From assembly GCF_022347725.1 (NCBI RefSeq), contig NZ_JAKRGB010000013.1, positions 1-64,000 of the forward strand: a DNA stretch of 64,000 nt. Direction: 5' to 3'. The DNA is from Ruegeria sp. Ofav3-42. Lineage in GTDB: Bacteria; Pseudomonadota; Alphaproteobacteria; Rhodobacterales; Rhodobacteraceae. The notes beneath the pieces were generated by a model. That model was not told the origin of the DNA and ran no database searches. It saw only the letters and a program-made list of their open reading frames with translations. Of the stretch, positions 7,760 through 15,703 are shown piece after piece. The translations under genes were made by a program, and so were the position numbers. Each line of letters starts with the position of its first letter. The first letter of the stretch is position 1.

Positions 7760-8698
7760 GTGACACCAGTGCAAGAGTCAGAAATCTTAGAGAAAATCTC
7801 AAATCGAACACCAACGGAGTTTGAAAACCTAGTGTTCGACGTTGTCCGTTCCTTGGGCTTTCAGAATATCGTCTGGCGAACGCCTGGAGCGGACGGTGGA
7901 CGCGACATTGAGGCATACCTAAACACCTCTGATCCAACTGGGTTTAAGAGTGTCCAAAAATGGCACGTCGAGTGCAAAAGATACGAAAAAGCGATCAATT
8001 GGACCACAGTTTGGGAAAAAATTTCTCATGCGGACGGCCTTGGTGCCGACGTGCTTTTTCTCGTGACCAACTCAACACCGTCACCTCAGTGTGAAGACCG
8101 AATTTCCGACTGGAATAATCAAAGGCGTCGACCTGCAATACGAGTTTGGAGGGGCTATAATTTTCCGAGCATATTGCGGTCCAACCGCGACATAGCAGTT
8201 GCCCACGGCATCCTTGATTCAGACGGAGAGGCCAACGGTCTAGGGGCGGCATTCGCCTCAGAGCTGGCAAAGCTAGTTCAAAGCGCTCACGGCGCAATTG
8301 AATTCGGCAGCACATCCAAAACAGCTATAGAAGCAGCTTCTGCCTTGGCAGAACTCCTCGAGCACCGGCTCCGCGACTTAAATCAGCACGGAAAATTTCA
8401 AAAAGGCCCTTTACTGCCTCGAAACAGCATTCCAGCCTGGTTGAAGATAAGCGGATCTTATGCTGACCCTGAGGACGTGAGTTTTCGTGCACTCACGGCG
8501 TTAATGCGTCACTTCAGGCAGTGCAAAATCGTACATGCGGAATTCAACGGGCAAGATTGGTTGTTCTCCTTCGAGGAAATGCGCGTTGGTGCGACGAATG
8601 ACTTGCAGAAAAACTTGAAGAACTCTTCCCATTGGCTTCGATGCGATGACATCGTTGAGGAACCTGATGGCCGTGTACGTGTTCGAATCAGGGACTAA
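7760..8698 (+). CDS. Mrr-type PD-(D/E)xK restriction endonuclease protein
   Basis: The N-terminal 130 residues of this 312-residue protein are a restriction-endonuclease fold of the Mrr/PF04471 class: PTEFENLVFDVVRSLGF, then TPGADGGRDIEA and VECKRYEKAINW, giving a candidate active site Asp45/Asp49, Glu71, Lys73. The rest (about 165-312) matches nothing I know and may sense or bind a partner. It starts at GTG 7760; no in-frame ATG is nearby. The next gene, a histidine kinase, starts 4 bp after its stop and a receiver gene follows, so the three form one operon. A DNA-cleaving effector controlled by phospho-signalling is a reasonable inference. Confidence 0.78.
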   Translation: MTPVQESEILEKISNRTPTEFENLVFDVVRSLGFQNIVWRTPGADGGRDIEAYLNTSDPTGFKSVQKWHVECKRYEKAINWTTVWEKISHADGLGADVLFLVTNSTPSPQCEDRISDWNNQRRRPAIRVWRGYNFPSILRSNRDIAVAHGILDSDGEANGLGAAFASELAKLVQSAHGAIEFGSTSKTAIEAASALAELLEHRLRDLNQHGKFQKGPLLPRNSIPAWLKISGSYADPEDVSFRALTALMRHFRQCKIVHAEFNGQDWLFSFEEMRVGATNDLQKNLKNSSHWLRCDDIVEEPDGRVRVRIRD

Positions 8699-8702
8699 CG
8701 AT

Positions 8703-9437
8703 ATGGACAAAGACCAAAACGCGACAAAATCAGAAGATGATGAAATAGATCTCACCTTGCTGGCAAATTTCACTCACCAAATTATTAACCCGTTGAACGG
8801 GGTTGTAGGCACTCTTGACAACCTTATCGACGGAACAATTGGACCGGAGCGAAGAGAACAAAGAACCGCGGCTGCGCGCGCGCAATTAGAAAACTGCATT
8901 ACTTTGGTCCGGAACCTTGCATACCTAGCCTCGGGACAAAGCGCATTCAGCTCCACAGTTGAAAGGAAGATAGTGGTTCCTCAAGTGATTATCGAGGCCG
9001 CAATGTTCTATCAGGAGGAGGGCAAAAGGAGAAAAGTTTCGATTGACCTTGAGAATCGAGAGGTCCAGAACAAGGTAATTGGTCACCCCGAAACACTTAA
9101 GCAAGTTTTAATGAATTTGTTTGATAACTGCATCAAATACAGTCGCTTTGGATCGCAAGTTTTGGTGCGCCAGTGGATCCAAAATGGAACTAGTGAGGCA
9201 GTAATAACCGTACGCTCTTTCCCAGAACATGAAGTCTCAAATGAGGACTTGAAAAGTATTTTCGAACTTGGTTTTCGAGGATCAAACGCGAAGCAGATGG
9301 TGGCGTCTGGAACAGGCCTAGGCCTGCACATTTGCAACCACCTCCTCAAGACTAAACACAACGGTTCAATATCTGTTCAAAGAGATGGCGATGCGCTACT
9401 CTTCACACTCAAACTTCCCGGTGCTTGGAGGGACTAG
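8703..9437 (+). CDS. Soluble sensor-less histidine kinase
   Basis: The 244-residue protein goes almost directly into the dimerisation/phospho-acceptor helix LLANFTHQIINPLNGVVGTL (His25), followed by a HATPase_c domain with N-box LFDNCIKYS, an F-box-like FELGFRGS, and G-box SGTGLGLHIC. No transmembrane segment, PAS, GAF or other sensor domain is present, so input must come from a partner protein, plausibly the nuclease-fold protein encoded 4 bp upstream. ATG 8703 is chosen since it follows the nuclease stop and avoids overlap. It is part of a three-gene operon with the receiver protein. Confidence 0.85.
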   Translation: MDKDQNATKSEDDEIDLTLLANFTHQIINPLNGVVGTLDNLIDGTIGPERREQRTAAARAQLENCITLVRNLAYLASGQSAFSSTVERKIVVPQVIIEAAMFYQEEGKRRKVSIDLENREVQNKVIGHPETLKQVLMNLFDNCIKYSRFGSQVLVRQWIQNGTSEAVITVRSFPEHEVSNEDLKSIFELGFRGSNAKQMVASGTGLGLHICNHLLKTKHNGSISVQRDGDALLFTLKLPGAWRD

Positions 9438-9439
9438 TT

Positions 9440-9883
9440 TTGGCGAAAACAACTGATACCAAAACGATAGTTGTTCTAGATGACGAGCTGTTCAACATCG
9501 AATGGCTGATCGACTACTTAGATGCAAAAGGATACAATCCACTTCCTTCATCTAGTGCAGACGAAGCAATTCAAATGATTTCGGCTGAAGTATACCGCGC
9601 GCTGATACTTGATTTGAATGTTCCAATGCCAACAGAATTGTCTGCTGCAGCTGGAAAGCTTGGTGCCGTTTATCAGAGGTATCCCGGGCTTTTTGTGGCC
9701 TATAAAGCGCGAAACATGGGCTACCGAGATCGCCAGGTGATCATATATTCGGTACATCGAGACTCCGAAGTTTCGGCTGAGGCTGAGAAAATTGGTTGCA
9801 CCTACATTCTGAAGGGGCGCCCAGCAGAGTTGAAGAGCGAACTCGAGCAGGTTCTGAGCTTTGACCCCACTGACAGAGATTAA
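9440..9883 (+). CDS. Stand-alone response regulator receiver protein
   Basis: The 147-residue product is a single REC domain without output domain: VVLDDELFN gives the acidic pair Asp14/Asp15, LILDLNVPM the phospho-acceptor Asp58, Ser104 the switch residue and ILKG the conserved Lys115. The stretch after Asp58 (about 63-92, PTELSAAAGKLG...YKARNMGYRD) is longer than in a typical receiver. The start is TTG 9440, set by a strong GGAGGGAC at 9427-9434 that overlaps the kinase stop. It is presumably phosphorylated by the adjacent kinase and acts by protein contact, possibly on the nuclease. Confidence 0.82.
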   Translation: MAKTTDTKTIVVLDDELFNIEWLIDYLDAKGYNPLPSSSADEAIQMISAEVYRALILDLNVPMPTELSAAAGKLGAVYQRYPGLFVAYKARNMGYRDRQVIIYSVHRDSEVSAEAEKIGCTYILKGRPAELKSELEQVLSFDPTDRD

Positions 9884-10389
9884 AAGCAACAACAGCCATG
9901 AGCGAGCTGCGGCTCGCGATTTGCGTCCAATCTGGAAATACCTTAACCAGTCTGCGCATTCCCCAAAACCTCAACTCCGCAAAGCAATCTCTGCGCAAAG
10001 CGGACATGCGATGCTGGCTAGGCTGCGCGTGCGGCGAAAGTCGGCTCCGTGGCCTTTTTTGCCTTTGGGGCGCTCACCGGTCGCATCAATTATTGTTCAG
10101 TTGGGTTATCTATTGGAACTGACACCGAGTCTGGATGATCGCCGCGCGGTAAATGATTGGCCGGTTCTTGCGCCGCGCGACAGCATAGCGGTTTTCGCTC
10201 GCGCCGCATTTTTCGTGCCGCATGCGCGCAGTGAGAAAACCCAAGAAACAGGTAGGGCTCTCCCGGCACCTTCGCCGCGAGATCCATGAACGACTGTTCT
10301 GGGCTGGACCGCCTTTTGCCGTTCGGTGCACGAACTGGTTAGACGCGGAAAAAGCTGTCATTCACCAATTATAGTGGTAGTTGGGATTG
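9884..10389. other. Gene-free gap
   Basis: About 500 bp without a credible reading frame. It contains G+C-rich degenerate text resembling pieces of the dispersed repeat family (AAAGCGGACATGCGATGC near 10000, GCGTGCGGCGAAAGTCGG near 10030, TTTTCGCTCGCGCCGCA near 10192), but no full copy with the 61-bp spacing. The last 60 bp are A+T-rich and probably hold the GNAT promoter. Confidence 0.45.
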
Positions 10390-10830
10390 ATGTCGGACGC
10401 GATCAAAATATCCCCCTTGAATCCAAGTTCAGATCAACTCGAACGGCTAGCCATTGAGGCGGCGGAGCAAGGCTATTCGTTTTTTAACCGCCTCATCAAT
10501 GATGCTAAATCTGGCGCTAACAATTTCAGCAGAACAGGCGAGTGCTTTCTTGGCGTATACAGCGGTAAGGTGCTGGTGGGATGTGGTGGGATTAACTTTG
10601 ATCCATTTACAGACCGAAAAGTTGGACGTCTCCGGCATGTTTATGTCCTTGACTCTTACAGAAGAAAAGGGATCGCCAGTAACCTGGTGAAAAAACTCCT
10701 GGAGCATAGCAAAGCCACGTTTAGCACCATCAGGCTTCGCACGCCTGATCAAAATGCAAACGAGTTCTATGAGGCTATTGGGTTTTCCCGGATCAACAAT
10801 GAACACGCAACTCATGCAATTGAGATTTAA
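10390..10830 (+). CDS. GNAT-family N-acetyltransferase
   Basis: About 146 residues with the GNAT order: beta strands GECFLGVYSGKVLVGCGGI, motif A RLRHVYVLDSYRRKGIASNLVKKLL with the acetyl-CoA pyrophosphate loop R-x-x-G-I/K-A, and motif B DQNANEFYEAIGFSRI. The substrate is unknown. ATG 10390 is chosen over TTG 10381 for codon type; GGGA lies just upstream. It stands alone and is followed by repeat copy F. Confidence 0.85.
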   Translation: MSDAIKISPLNPSSDQLERLAIEAAEQGYSFFNRLINDAKSGANNFSRTGECFLGVYSGKVLVGCGGINFDPFTDRKVGRLRHVYVLDSYRRKGIASNLVKKLLEHSKATFSTIRLRTPDQNANEFYEAIGFSRINNEHATHAIEI

Positions 10831-10854
10831 CCGTGTGAACCGCATCGGTGCTAA

Positions 10855-10961
10855 GGGCTCGAAGCGGTCGTTCTCTGCGGATCGCAGGGACTGGTCAAAA
10901 GAGCCCAAAACCGCCGTCGGCAAGGCTTCAGCCCATTGTTCGTGCGGCGCGTCGCGAACCG
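10855..10961 (+). repeat. Dispersed intergenic repeat, copy F
   Basis: A full copy: GGGCTCGAAGCGGTCGTTC at 10855, GAGCCC exactly 46 bp later at 10901, and closing GTCGCGAACCG at 10961 (61 bp from GAGCCC). Both spacings equal those of copy A. It follows the GNAT gene; the remaining 200 bp up to 11165 hold nothing I can name. Confidence 0.8.
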
Positions 10962-11165
10962 CACGGTCCGGTCGTTCAGCACCACTTAGCAATCGGCTGG
11001 AGGGCGCAAAGGAACTGGCATGGCCTTCTGAAAAATGACTGCTTTTTTTTTGGCTCACTGTTCCAACAGGCAACTATCGTTGTCGCCAAAAGGCAATGTG
11101 TTTTGACGCTTCCTGCACTGGGTCAAAGGTCGGCAGTAGCCTGATTTGTTCCATCGATCAGTCAT

Positions 11166-11657
11166 TCAATGATGGGATTGAAGTTCGTAAACATCTTGCT
11201 TGTCGAAAGGCCTGCCCAGAACAGTCTTGTAGGCCGACAACTGAGACGCTGGCATAACCAATATTTCATATCCAAGAACATTCCGGCGCACTGAAGATTC
11301 ATAGTCAATTGGCAGTTCGACCCATTCTCCAGTGCTTCTATTTTGAATACGGGTTTTCGTCCCAGAGTCCGCAATTTCGAGTTTCTGCCCACGAAAATTG
11401 GCTTTGAGATATGTTAGATCCCAACCGAGTTCCTTGATCGCTTCGGGACCCCAAGTGATGGTTTCTCGGATTTCCTCAAAAAATGCGTCACTCGCTTGGG
11501 AAAAATCGATGTATACGTCGATATCGTTCAGTGGACGCGTCCCGCCATAGGCGAGAACGGCGAGCCCTCCCACGACCTGATAAGAGATAAGATGCTTCTC
11601 GAATAGCCCGACTATCCAGCCAAGAGCGGCGCTTTGGCGAGAAATATGATCATTCAT
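11166..11657 (-). CDS. Minimal nucleotidyltransferase-fold protein
   Basis: The 163-residue product has YQVVGGLAVLAYGGTRPLNDIDVYIDF, the G-G-x-A...R-x-x-x-D-I-D signature of the Pol-beta-like nucleotidyltransferase fold used by AadA/LinB/MNT-type proteins; the two metal-binding aspartates are in NDIDVYID. The remainder (AIKELGWDLTYLKANFRGQKLEIADSG...) fits this family of small stand-alone enzymes. The start is ATG 11657, preceded by GGAGGGAA, which rules out the longer frame. The target could be a drug, RNA or protein. No HEPN partner is adjacent, so a toxin-antitoxin role is not supported. Confidence 0.72.
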   Translation of the reverse strand: MNDHISRQSAALGWIVGLFEKHLISYQVVGGLAVLAYGGTRPLNDIDVYIDFSQASDAFFEEIRETITWGPEAIKELGWDLTYLKANFRGQKLEIADSGTKTRIQNRSTGEWVELPIDYESSVRRNVLGYEILVMPASQLSAYKTVLGRPFDKQDVYELQSHH

Positions 11658-11691
11658 CAATTCCCTCCAAATAACATTGGCCAAACACAAC

Positions 11692-12723
11692 TCACGATGG
11701 GCTTGCTTCGAGCAATTGTGTTTCCTGGTCGGTCTTCATTCCGCACTTAAGCGGGACATGCCTCCTCGCTCGATCCCATGATAGCAAGGGTAGTATTGTC
11801 TCCCGCAACGGTCGGCAGGTTAGTCCCGCCAATTTCGCCTTTTCAGTCCCAATGGATAGAAAGCACCGAAACTCTGGTAACGACGGTGCCATAAGTGGAA
11901 TGTCCGACCATGGGGCAATGTCGGCCGCCATGATGGAACTTTCCTCGACCCACACAATCTCTGCTTCGGAATTGCTCACCTCCGCAATTTGGGACAGGAC
12001 CTCTGCCATTGGGATGGGCTCGCCAGTCACATTCCAAACTCCGGTCAGTGCTTCGTTCCCGCATCGTACGGCAAACTGTGCAACATCTTTGACATCTATC
12101 ATTTGCACGAAACGGTCTTTGGGCGCAGGTGCTGGCACGCGTTGGCGTACGTCGTGTGCTTGATCCAACCTGCGTACCCACCATGTCAACCGATCAGAGT
12201 AGTCACCTGCACCAACTAAAAGCCCAACTCGTAAAGAGGTTGCGCGCTCACCTAACATCTCATCGGCCTTGCGTTCGCAGGCACGTTTGAGAGGGCCATA
12301 GGAAGCTCCATAGGCAAACGCGGATGCACGATCTTCAGAGGATAGGCTCGCAGCGGTTTCAAAATCTGATGGCTTGGCGTCCGGGACGGTCGCAGTTTCA
12401 TCTTGACCATCTTCGATGAACGTCCCGTAGGCGGATACTGACGAAATCAGAACGTACCTTGTGATCGCCGGATCGATCGCTTTCAGCAACCGTTCTACGG
12501 CCTCAGGGGTAAAGGCACAGGTATCGAAGACCCAATCAAATGGCTTGTTTTCCAGCGGTGTCAGGTCTTCATATCGGTCGGCCTGGATCACTTCGACGCC
12601 CGGTATACTCGAAGCCTTTGTTATCCCGCGTGAGAGGATCGAGACCAAATGGCCACCCTCCACCAACGCATCAACAATTGCGCCACCCAAAAAGCCCGTT
12701 CCACCGACAACAAGACAGCGCAT
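11692..12723 (-). CDS. NAD(P)-dependent epimerase/dehydratase (extended SDR)
   Basis: The 343-residue product starts MRCLVVGGTGFLGGAIVDAL, the Rossmann G-x-x-G-x-x-G of extended short-chain dehydrogenases. It continues with FDWVFDTCAFTPEAV, YVLISSVSAYG (active-site Ser region), and AYGASYGPLKRACE, in which YxxxK-like residues can be read. The later MIDVKDVAQFAVRCG and VWNVTGEP match sugar-nucleotide epimerase/isoflavone-reductase-like relatives. ATG 12723 with AAGGAAA upstream sets the start; the longer frame adds non-family residues. Substrate unknown. Confidence 0.82.
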   Translation of the reverse strand: MRCLVVGGTGFLGGAIVDALVEGGHLVSILSRGITKASSIPGVEVIQADRYEDLTPLENKPFDWVFDTCAFTPEAVERLLKAIDPAITRYVLISSVSAYGTFIEDGQDETATVPDAKPSDFETAASLSSEDRASAFAYGASYGPLKRACERKADEMLGERATSLRVGLLVGAGDYSDRLTWWVRRLDQAHDVRQRVPAPAPKDRFVQMIDVKDVAQFAVRCGNEALTGVWNVTGEPIPMAEVLSQIAEVSNSEAEIVWVEESSIMAADIAPWSDIPLMAPSLPEFRCFLSIGTEKAKLAGLTCRPLRETILPLLSWDRARRHVPLKCGMKTDQETQLLEASPS

Positions 12724-13001
12724 GCAATTTCCTTTTGAACCAATCACGGGAAACCTATCAAACACCCAAAGAATGTAAAATGAGCGCACAACCAGAGTTG
12801 TAGGGAGCAGCAAATCCGGCATTCGACAGACCAGCCTCAATATCGGCCAATCTAATCGAAATCATGTTCGGCCGGCTCAAGGATTGGAGGCGTGTGGCCA
12901 CCCGATACGACAGATGCCCCAAAATCTTCCTCTCGGCCATCGCCCGCGCGGTAACCGTCATCTATGGCTAAGAATCCCAACCGGTCGTTGACATACAAGT
13001 T

Positions 13002-13046
13002 GGGTGCGGCGGCTACATTCGACAGCTTTTCGTCGAATGCAGACCT
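13002..13046 (+). repeat. Short dispersed repeat type 2, copy 1
   Basis: The segment GGGTGCGGCGGCTACATTCG...TCGAATGCAGACCT aligns to 15372-15416 over about 45 bp with roughly nine mismatches and no gap. It lies just beyond the end of the interrupted ATPase gene. Nothing else was recognised in the 12724-13095 gap. Confidence 0.6.
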
Positions 13047-13095
13047 AGCCTTCAGAGACGTGACTGCGAGCGGTGCTCCAAAACCGCCAATGGGA

Positions 13096-13638
13096 TCACA
13101 GCGCGCCACACCCGCGCAATACAATTCCCGCCCGCTCATCAACCGATGTGCGCGGCAACACTTCCATGTCGTATCCAAAGGCATCCAAAGCGTCTGTAAT
13201 TCGACGATGTTCCTAAACCGCGGTTTCAAAGTCATGGCGGCGCTCGGCGTCTTCAACAAAAATCTCCTTCCAGGGCGGGACCACGAACACGCGCTTCGCG
13301 TAGGCGCGGTTTTCGCCGAGCGTCTCTCGTACAGATTGGCCGCCTGAGTGCTCAAGAGCGACAGCCGCATCGATCAGACCCCTGTCAAAAAAGATGGGCC
13401 CTTCCACGCGCTGAGCTTCTTTCAGGTCGGATTTCGCCATTTCGACGGCGCGCAGAGCGAACGCCTTCATGTCCACCCAAGGAAGCGCCTTGCCGTCCCC
13501 GGCGACTTCGTTCGCGACTATGCGCCGACCAGGTTCCGGGACGGTTGCGAAGCCAAGCGCACCAAGCGCCTTCAGCAGTATTGATTTTCCGCCGCCCGAA
13601 CAACCCGTCAGAAGGATGAATCTATCCGCCAATGCCAC
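13096..13638 (-). pseudogene. AAA-family ATPase (AAA_28-like), interrupted by in-frame TAG
   Basis: The first 141 codons give a small P-loop ATPase: LLTGCSGGGKSILLKAL (Walker A), VPEPGRRIV, Walker-B-like PIFFDRGLID and RVFVVPPWKEIF...DAERRHDFETAV. A TAG at 13213-13215 then interrupts, but the same frame continues without shift as EHRRITDALDAFGYDMEVLP RTSVDERAGIVL, which is exactly the expected C-terminus, to a TGA at 13096. The intact protein would have about 180 residues, normal for the family. So one point mutation separates this from an intact gene; readthrough or a sequencing error cannot be excluded. Family function is unsettled. Confidence 0.8.
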
Positions 13639-13671
13639 ACCCTCCCAATGTTTAAAAAGAGTTTGTATAAG

Positions 13672-14307
13672 CTAATGCGTTGACACCGAAAGATGCTGAG
13701 CGGTTTCATCTGGTTTGTCCGAAACGATCAGATTTTCCAGCGGTTGCCATCCTGACCGCGGCTTTGAGCCCGGGCCTTCAAACTCAAAGAAACACCCGCC
13801 GCCACCGGGCCCTTGATCGAATTGGCGGCTGATCGGTAAGCCGGAAAGATAACAAAACAAGAGCGTTCCGACACCGCCATGACCGACAAATAGAACGTCA
13901 CCTGTCTCACACGCCCTTAAGCACTTTTGAACCTCTGACACTATTCGGGTTTGCGCCGCTTTTGCAGATTCCCAACCCCTCACACTTTTTTCCGGGTTGG
14001 CAAAGAACTGATCAGCAACAGTTTCAAACTCTTCAGAAGGGAGGAACCCCGTTGCACTGCGGTCATTCTCGTGCATGGCCTCACGAAATTCAAACCGGCA
14101 CCCGAGCGCGTTCGCCAGTGGCGACGCGGTTTCAATTGCCTTGGTTTCGGCACTGCTGATGACATGTTTTGTCCCAACCAGCGCACCTGATGCGGCAAGC
14201 GCCGCAACACGTTTCATACCTTGATCGTTCAGTGACCAGTTCGGAATGGGGTTGGCAGGGTCAATCAAGACCTGCGGATGGGAAAGATATCGAATAATTT
14301 GGCGCAA
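13672..14307 (-). CDS. Histidine phosphatase (phosphoglycerate-mutase-like) family protein
   Basis: The 211-residue protein has the branch-2/cobC-like layout: N-terminal strand IIRYLSHPQVLIDP where the usual R-H-G is replaced by S-H-P (His still present as the phospho-acceptor), LNDQGMKRVAALAA, VISSAETKAIETASPLA (second catalytic Arg replaced by a K/E context), and C-terminal VLFVGHGGVGTLL with the second catalytic His. The changed RHG motif is seen in a known subset of the family. Substrate unknown. It lies 33 bp upstream of the interrupted ATPase gene on the same strand and may be co-transcribed. Confidence 0.75.
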   Translation of the reverse strand: MRQIIRYLSHPQVLIDPANPIPNWSLNDQGMKRVAALAASGALVGTKHVISSAETKAIETASPLANALGCRFEFREAMHENDRSATGFLPSEEFETVADQFFANPEKSVRGWESAKAAQTRIVSEVQKCLRACETGDVLFVGHGGVGTLLFCYLSGLPISRQFDQGPGGGGCFFEFEGPGSKPRSGWQPLENLIVSDKPDETAQHLSVSTH

Positions 14308-14470
14308 AACTACACTCTGTCAGATGGTCAATTAATCTAAAAACTCTACGTTCGGAGATTTCAACATCTTCACTCCGTTGTCGAGCACAAGAGAGCCAAA
14401 AGCACATGTGATCACACACTCTAGCCCGAGCTTTTTATCGGTACCGGCACTAAGCAGTAATTATTTGAGA

Positions 14471-14492
14471 CATTCTATCTGTGGATAGAATG
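14471..14492. other. Perfect 9-bp stem hairpin
   Basis: CATTCTATC TGTG GATAGAATG is a perfect inverted repeat with a 4-base loop. It lies in the 304-bp divergent gap between the histidine phosphatase and the P-loop kinase gene. It is immediately followed by GAGCCCATTCCGGAATG, which resembles only the first part of the dispersed repeat. It may be an operator or a short terminator-like stem; there is no T-tract. Confidence 0.5.
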
Positions 14493-14611
14493 AGCCCATT
14501 CCGGAATGACAGTGAGGGTCAAAGGAGCGCAGCGGGTGGACAACGATGTGTTGGCGACCGGAGCCTCACTCGCTAAGCTCCGCATCGCAGAGGCGCAGAA
14601 GCGAGGCATGA

Positions 14612-15154
14612 ATGCGGAAGATCATCGTCACAGGTGCAAATGGTGTCGGAAAAAGCCGCTTCGCGTCAGAGTTGGCTTCAGCCCGTCCAGAAGTTCCCGT
14701 GGTTTCCTTTGACGCCATCAAACTACGGACAGGGTGGCAGCAACGCCCACGGCCAGAGATAGATGCAGCTCTGGCCATGGAGCTAGAAAGGGAAGCATGG
14801 ATACTTGAAGGTGGGCCGAGTCTATTGTTTCAAGCAGTTGGGAAAGCTGATGCGCTGGTCTGGCTGGACCCACCTGAACTTGTCAGGGCATGGCAGCTTG
14901 CAACGCGCCCGTGGAAATTTCTTGGAAAGACCAGACCAGAATTGCCGCCTGGCAATGTCGATTGGCCTTGGCAACAATACCAATTCGCTGTTCGCAGTCT
15001 CCGAAACGCATCAAAGTTTCGCAGGAGCATCTCAGAAGTATTTGGAAGTGCAGATGCTATTCAAAAGTGGCGGTGCCGAGACGAAAAAGACCGTGTCGCG
15101 GTCATCAGTAAGTGGGCAAAGCCACAGACAGAGCGAAGAATTGGGCTTACTTAA
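14612..15154 (+). CDS. Small P-loop nucleotide kinase (adenylate-kinase/FlaR-like)
   Basis: The 180-residue protein begins KIIVTGANGVGKSRFASELA (Walker A GANGVGKS), then VVSFDAIKLRTGWQQRPRPEIDAAL and AWILEGGPSLLFQAVGKADALVWLDPPELVRAW, the D-x-x...W-V-x-E/D-G pattern of the FlaR/topology-modulation adenylate-kinase-like group. A phosphotransfer role on a small substrate is likely but not identified. ATG 14612 has GAGG 8 bp upstream. Confidence 0.75.
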   Translation: MRKIIVTGANGVGKSRFASELASARPEVPVVSFDAIKLRTGWQQRPRPEIDAALAMELEREAWILEGGPSLLFQAVGKADALVWLDPPELVRAWQLATRPWKFLGKTRPELPPGNVDWPWQQYQFAVRSLRNASKFRRSISEVFGSADAIQKWRCRDEKDRVAVISKWAKPQTERRIGLT

Positions 15155-15194
15155 GCCAATCTCTGTGGCGCGCTTCGACTGATGCTTAGAGCCG

Positions 15195-15342
15195 AGGGTG
15201 TGTGAAAACTCCGGCCCACGAGCCCTCTCGTCGCGCTCGTTTTCGGCACCTGTGCAAAAGCTCTCTCAGAATTGCGAGGGAGCGCACATAGAGGCTGTTT
15301 TCAGCATATTTCGCCGGACAGTCAGAGTTTTCACACAGCCTC
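15195..15342. mobile_element. 148-bp MITE-like element
   Basis: The ends are 18-bp inverted repeats: GAGGGTGTGTGAAAACTC at 15195-15212 and, on the other strand, GAGGCTGTGTGAAAACTC at 15342-15325, one mismatch. The flanks carry AGCC on both sides (15191-15194 and 15343-15346), a possible 4-bp target duplication. There is no coding capacity. GTGTGAAAACTC ends resemble those of IS5/IS1182-type elements, and a transposase remnant of that type starts 110 bp away. Confidence 0.75.
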
Positions 15343-15371
15343 AGCCCATTGCCGACATTGCTGCTCACCGT

Positions 15372-15416
15372 AGGCGCGGCGGATGCATTCGGCAGCTTTA
15401 GGTCGATTGCAGACCA
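15372..15416 (+). repeat. Short dispersed repeat type 2, copy 2
   Basis: AGGCGCGGCGGATGCATTCG...TCGATTGCAGACC, the partner of 13002-13046. It sits between the MITE and the transposase remnant. Confidence 0.6.
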
Positions 15417-15453
15417 TGTTCCTCAGGGTGATGAAAACGAACACTGCGGGATA

Positions 15454-15703
15454 ATGCTGACTCAGCAGGAATTTACACCAGCCAAAGGTCAGATAAATCC
15501 GTCGAATTCAGCATCACAAGAGGAATGGGATGCTGCACAGATCGATGCCAAGACCGCACCGCGTGCTGTTCGGGAATATCTGGAAACCCTGGATGAGGCC
15601 GCGTTTGGTGCTGCCTCGCCAGTCAAGCCTAAGTTCACATCATATTCTGACCCTGCCAGCCAATGGACAGCGGCGCACAAGGCGCCCGCATTTTTTGCGT
15701 ATT
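15454..15703 (+). pseudogene. Truncated transposase (IS1182/IS5-like)
   Basis: The frame reads MLTQQEFTPAKGQINPSNSA and later FTSYSDPASQWTAAHKAPAFFAY. The block S-D-P-A-x-x-W-T-A-x-x-x-x-P-x-F-F-A-Y is the segment ahead of the DDE core in IS1182/IS5-like transposases, where it normally continues NNYLIDV. Here it ends in unrelated residues at about 15703, exactly where microvirus capsid sequence on the opposite strand begins. It is a remnant, not functional. Confidence 0.7.

Noticed and set aside
7760..9883. Detocs defence system
   Set aside because: The kinase has no TPR sensor and the receiver has no effector domain, so the architecture differs even though the theme is similar.
2424..10961. 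Integron-like gene cassette array
   Set aside because: The single + strand genes each followed by a repeat suggest cassettes, but the repeats do not show the GTTRRRY/RYYYAAC core sites of attC, the Mrr operon has three genes in one unit, and no integron integrase is in the window.
11166..11657. HEPN/MNT toxin-antitoxin pair
   Set aside because: The nucleotidyltransferase fold is present, but no HEPN partner gene lies on either side.
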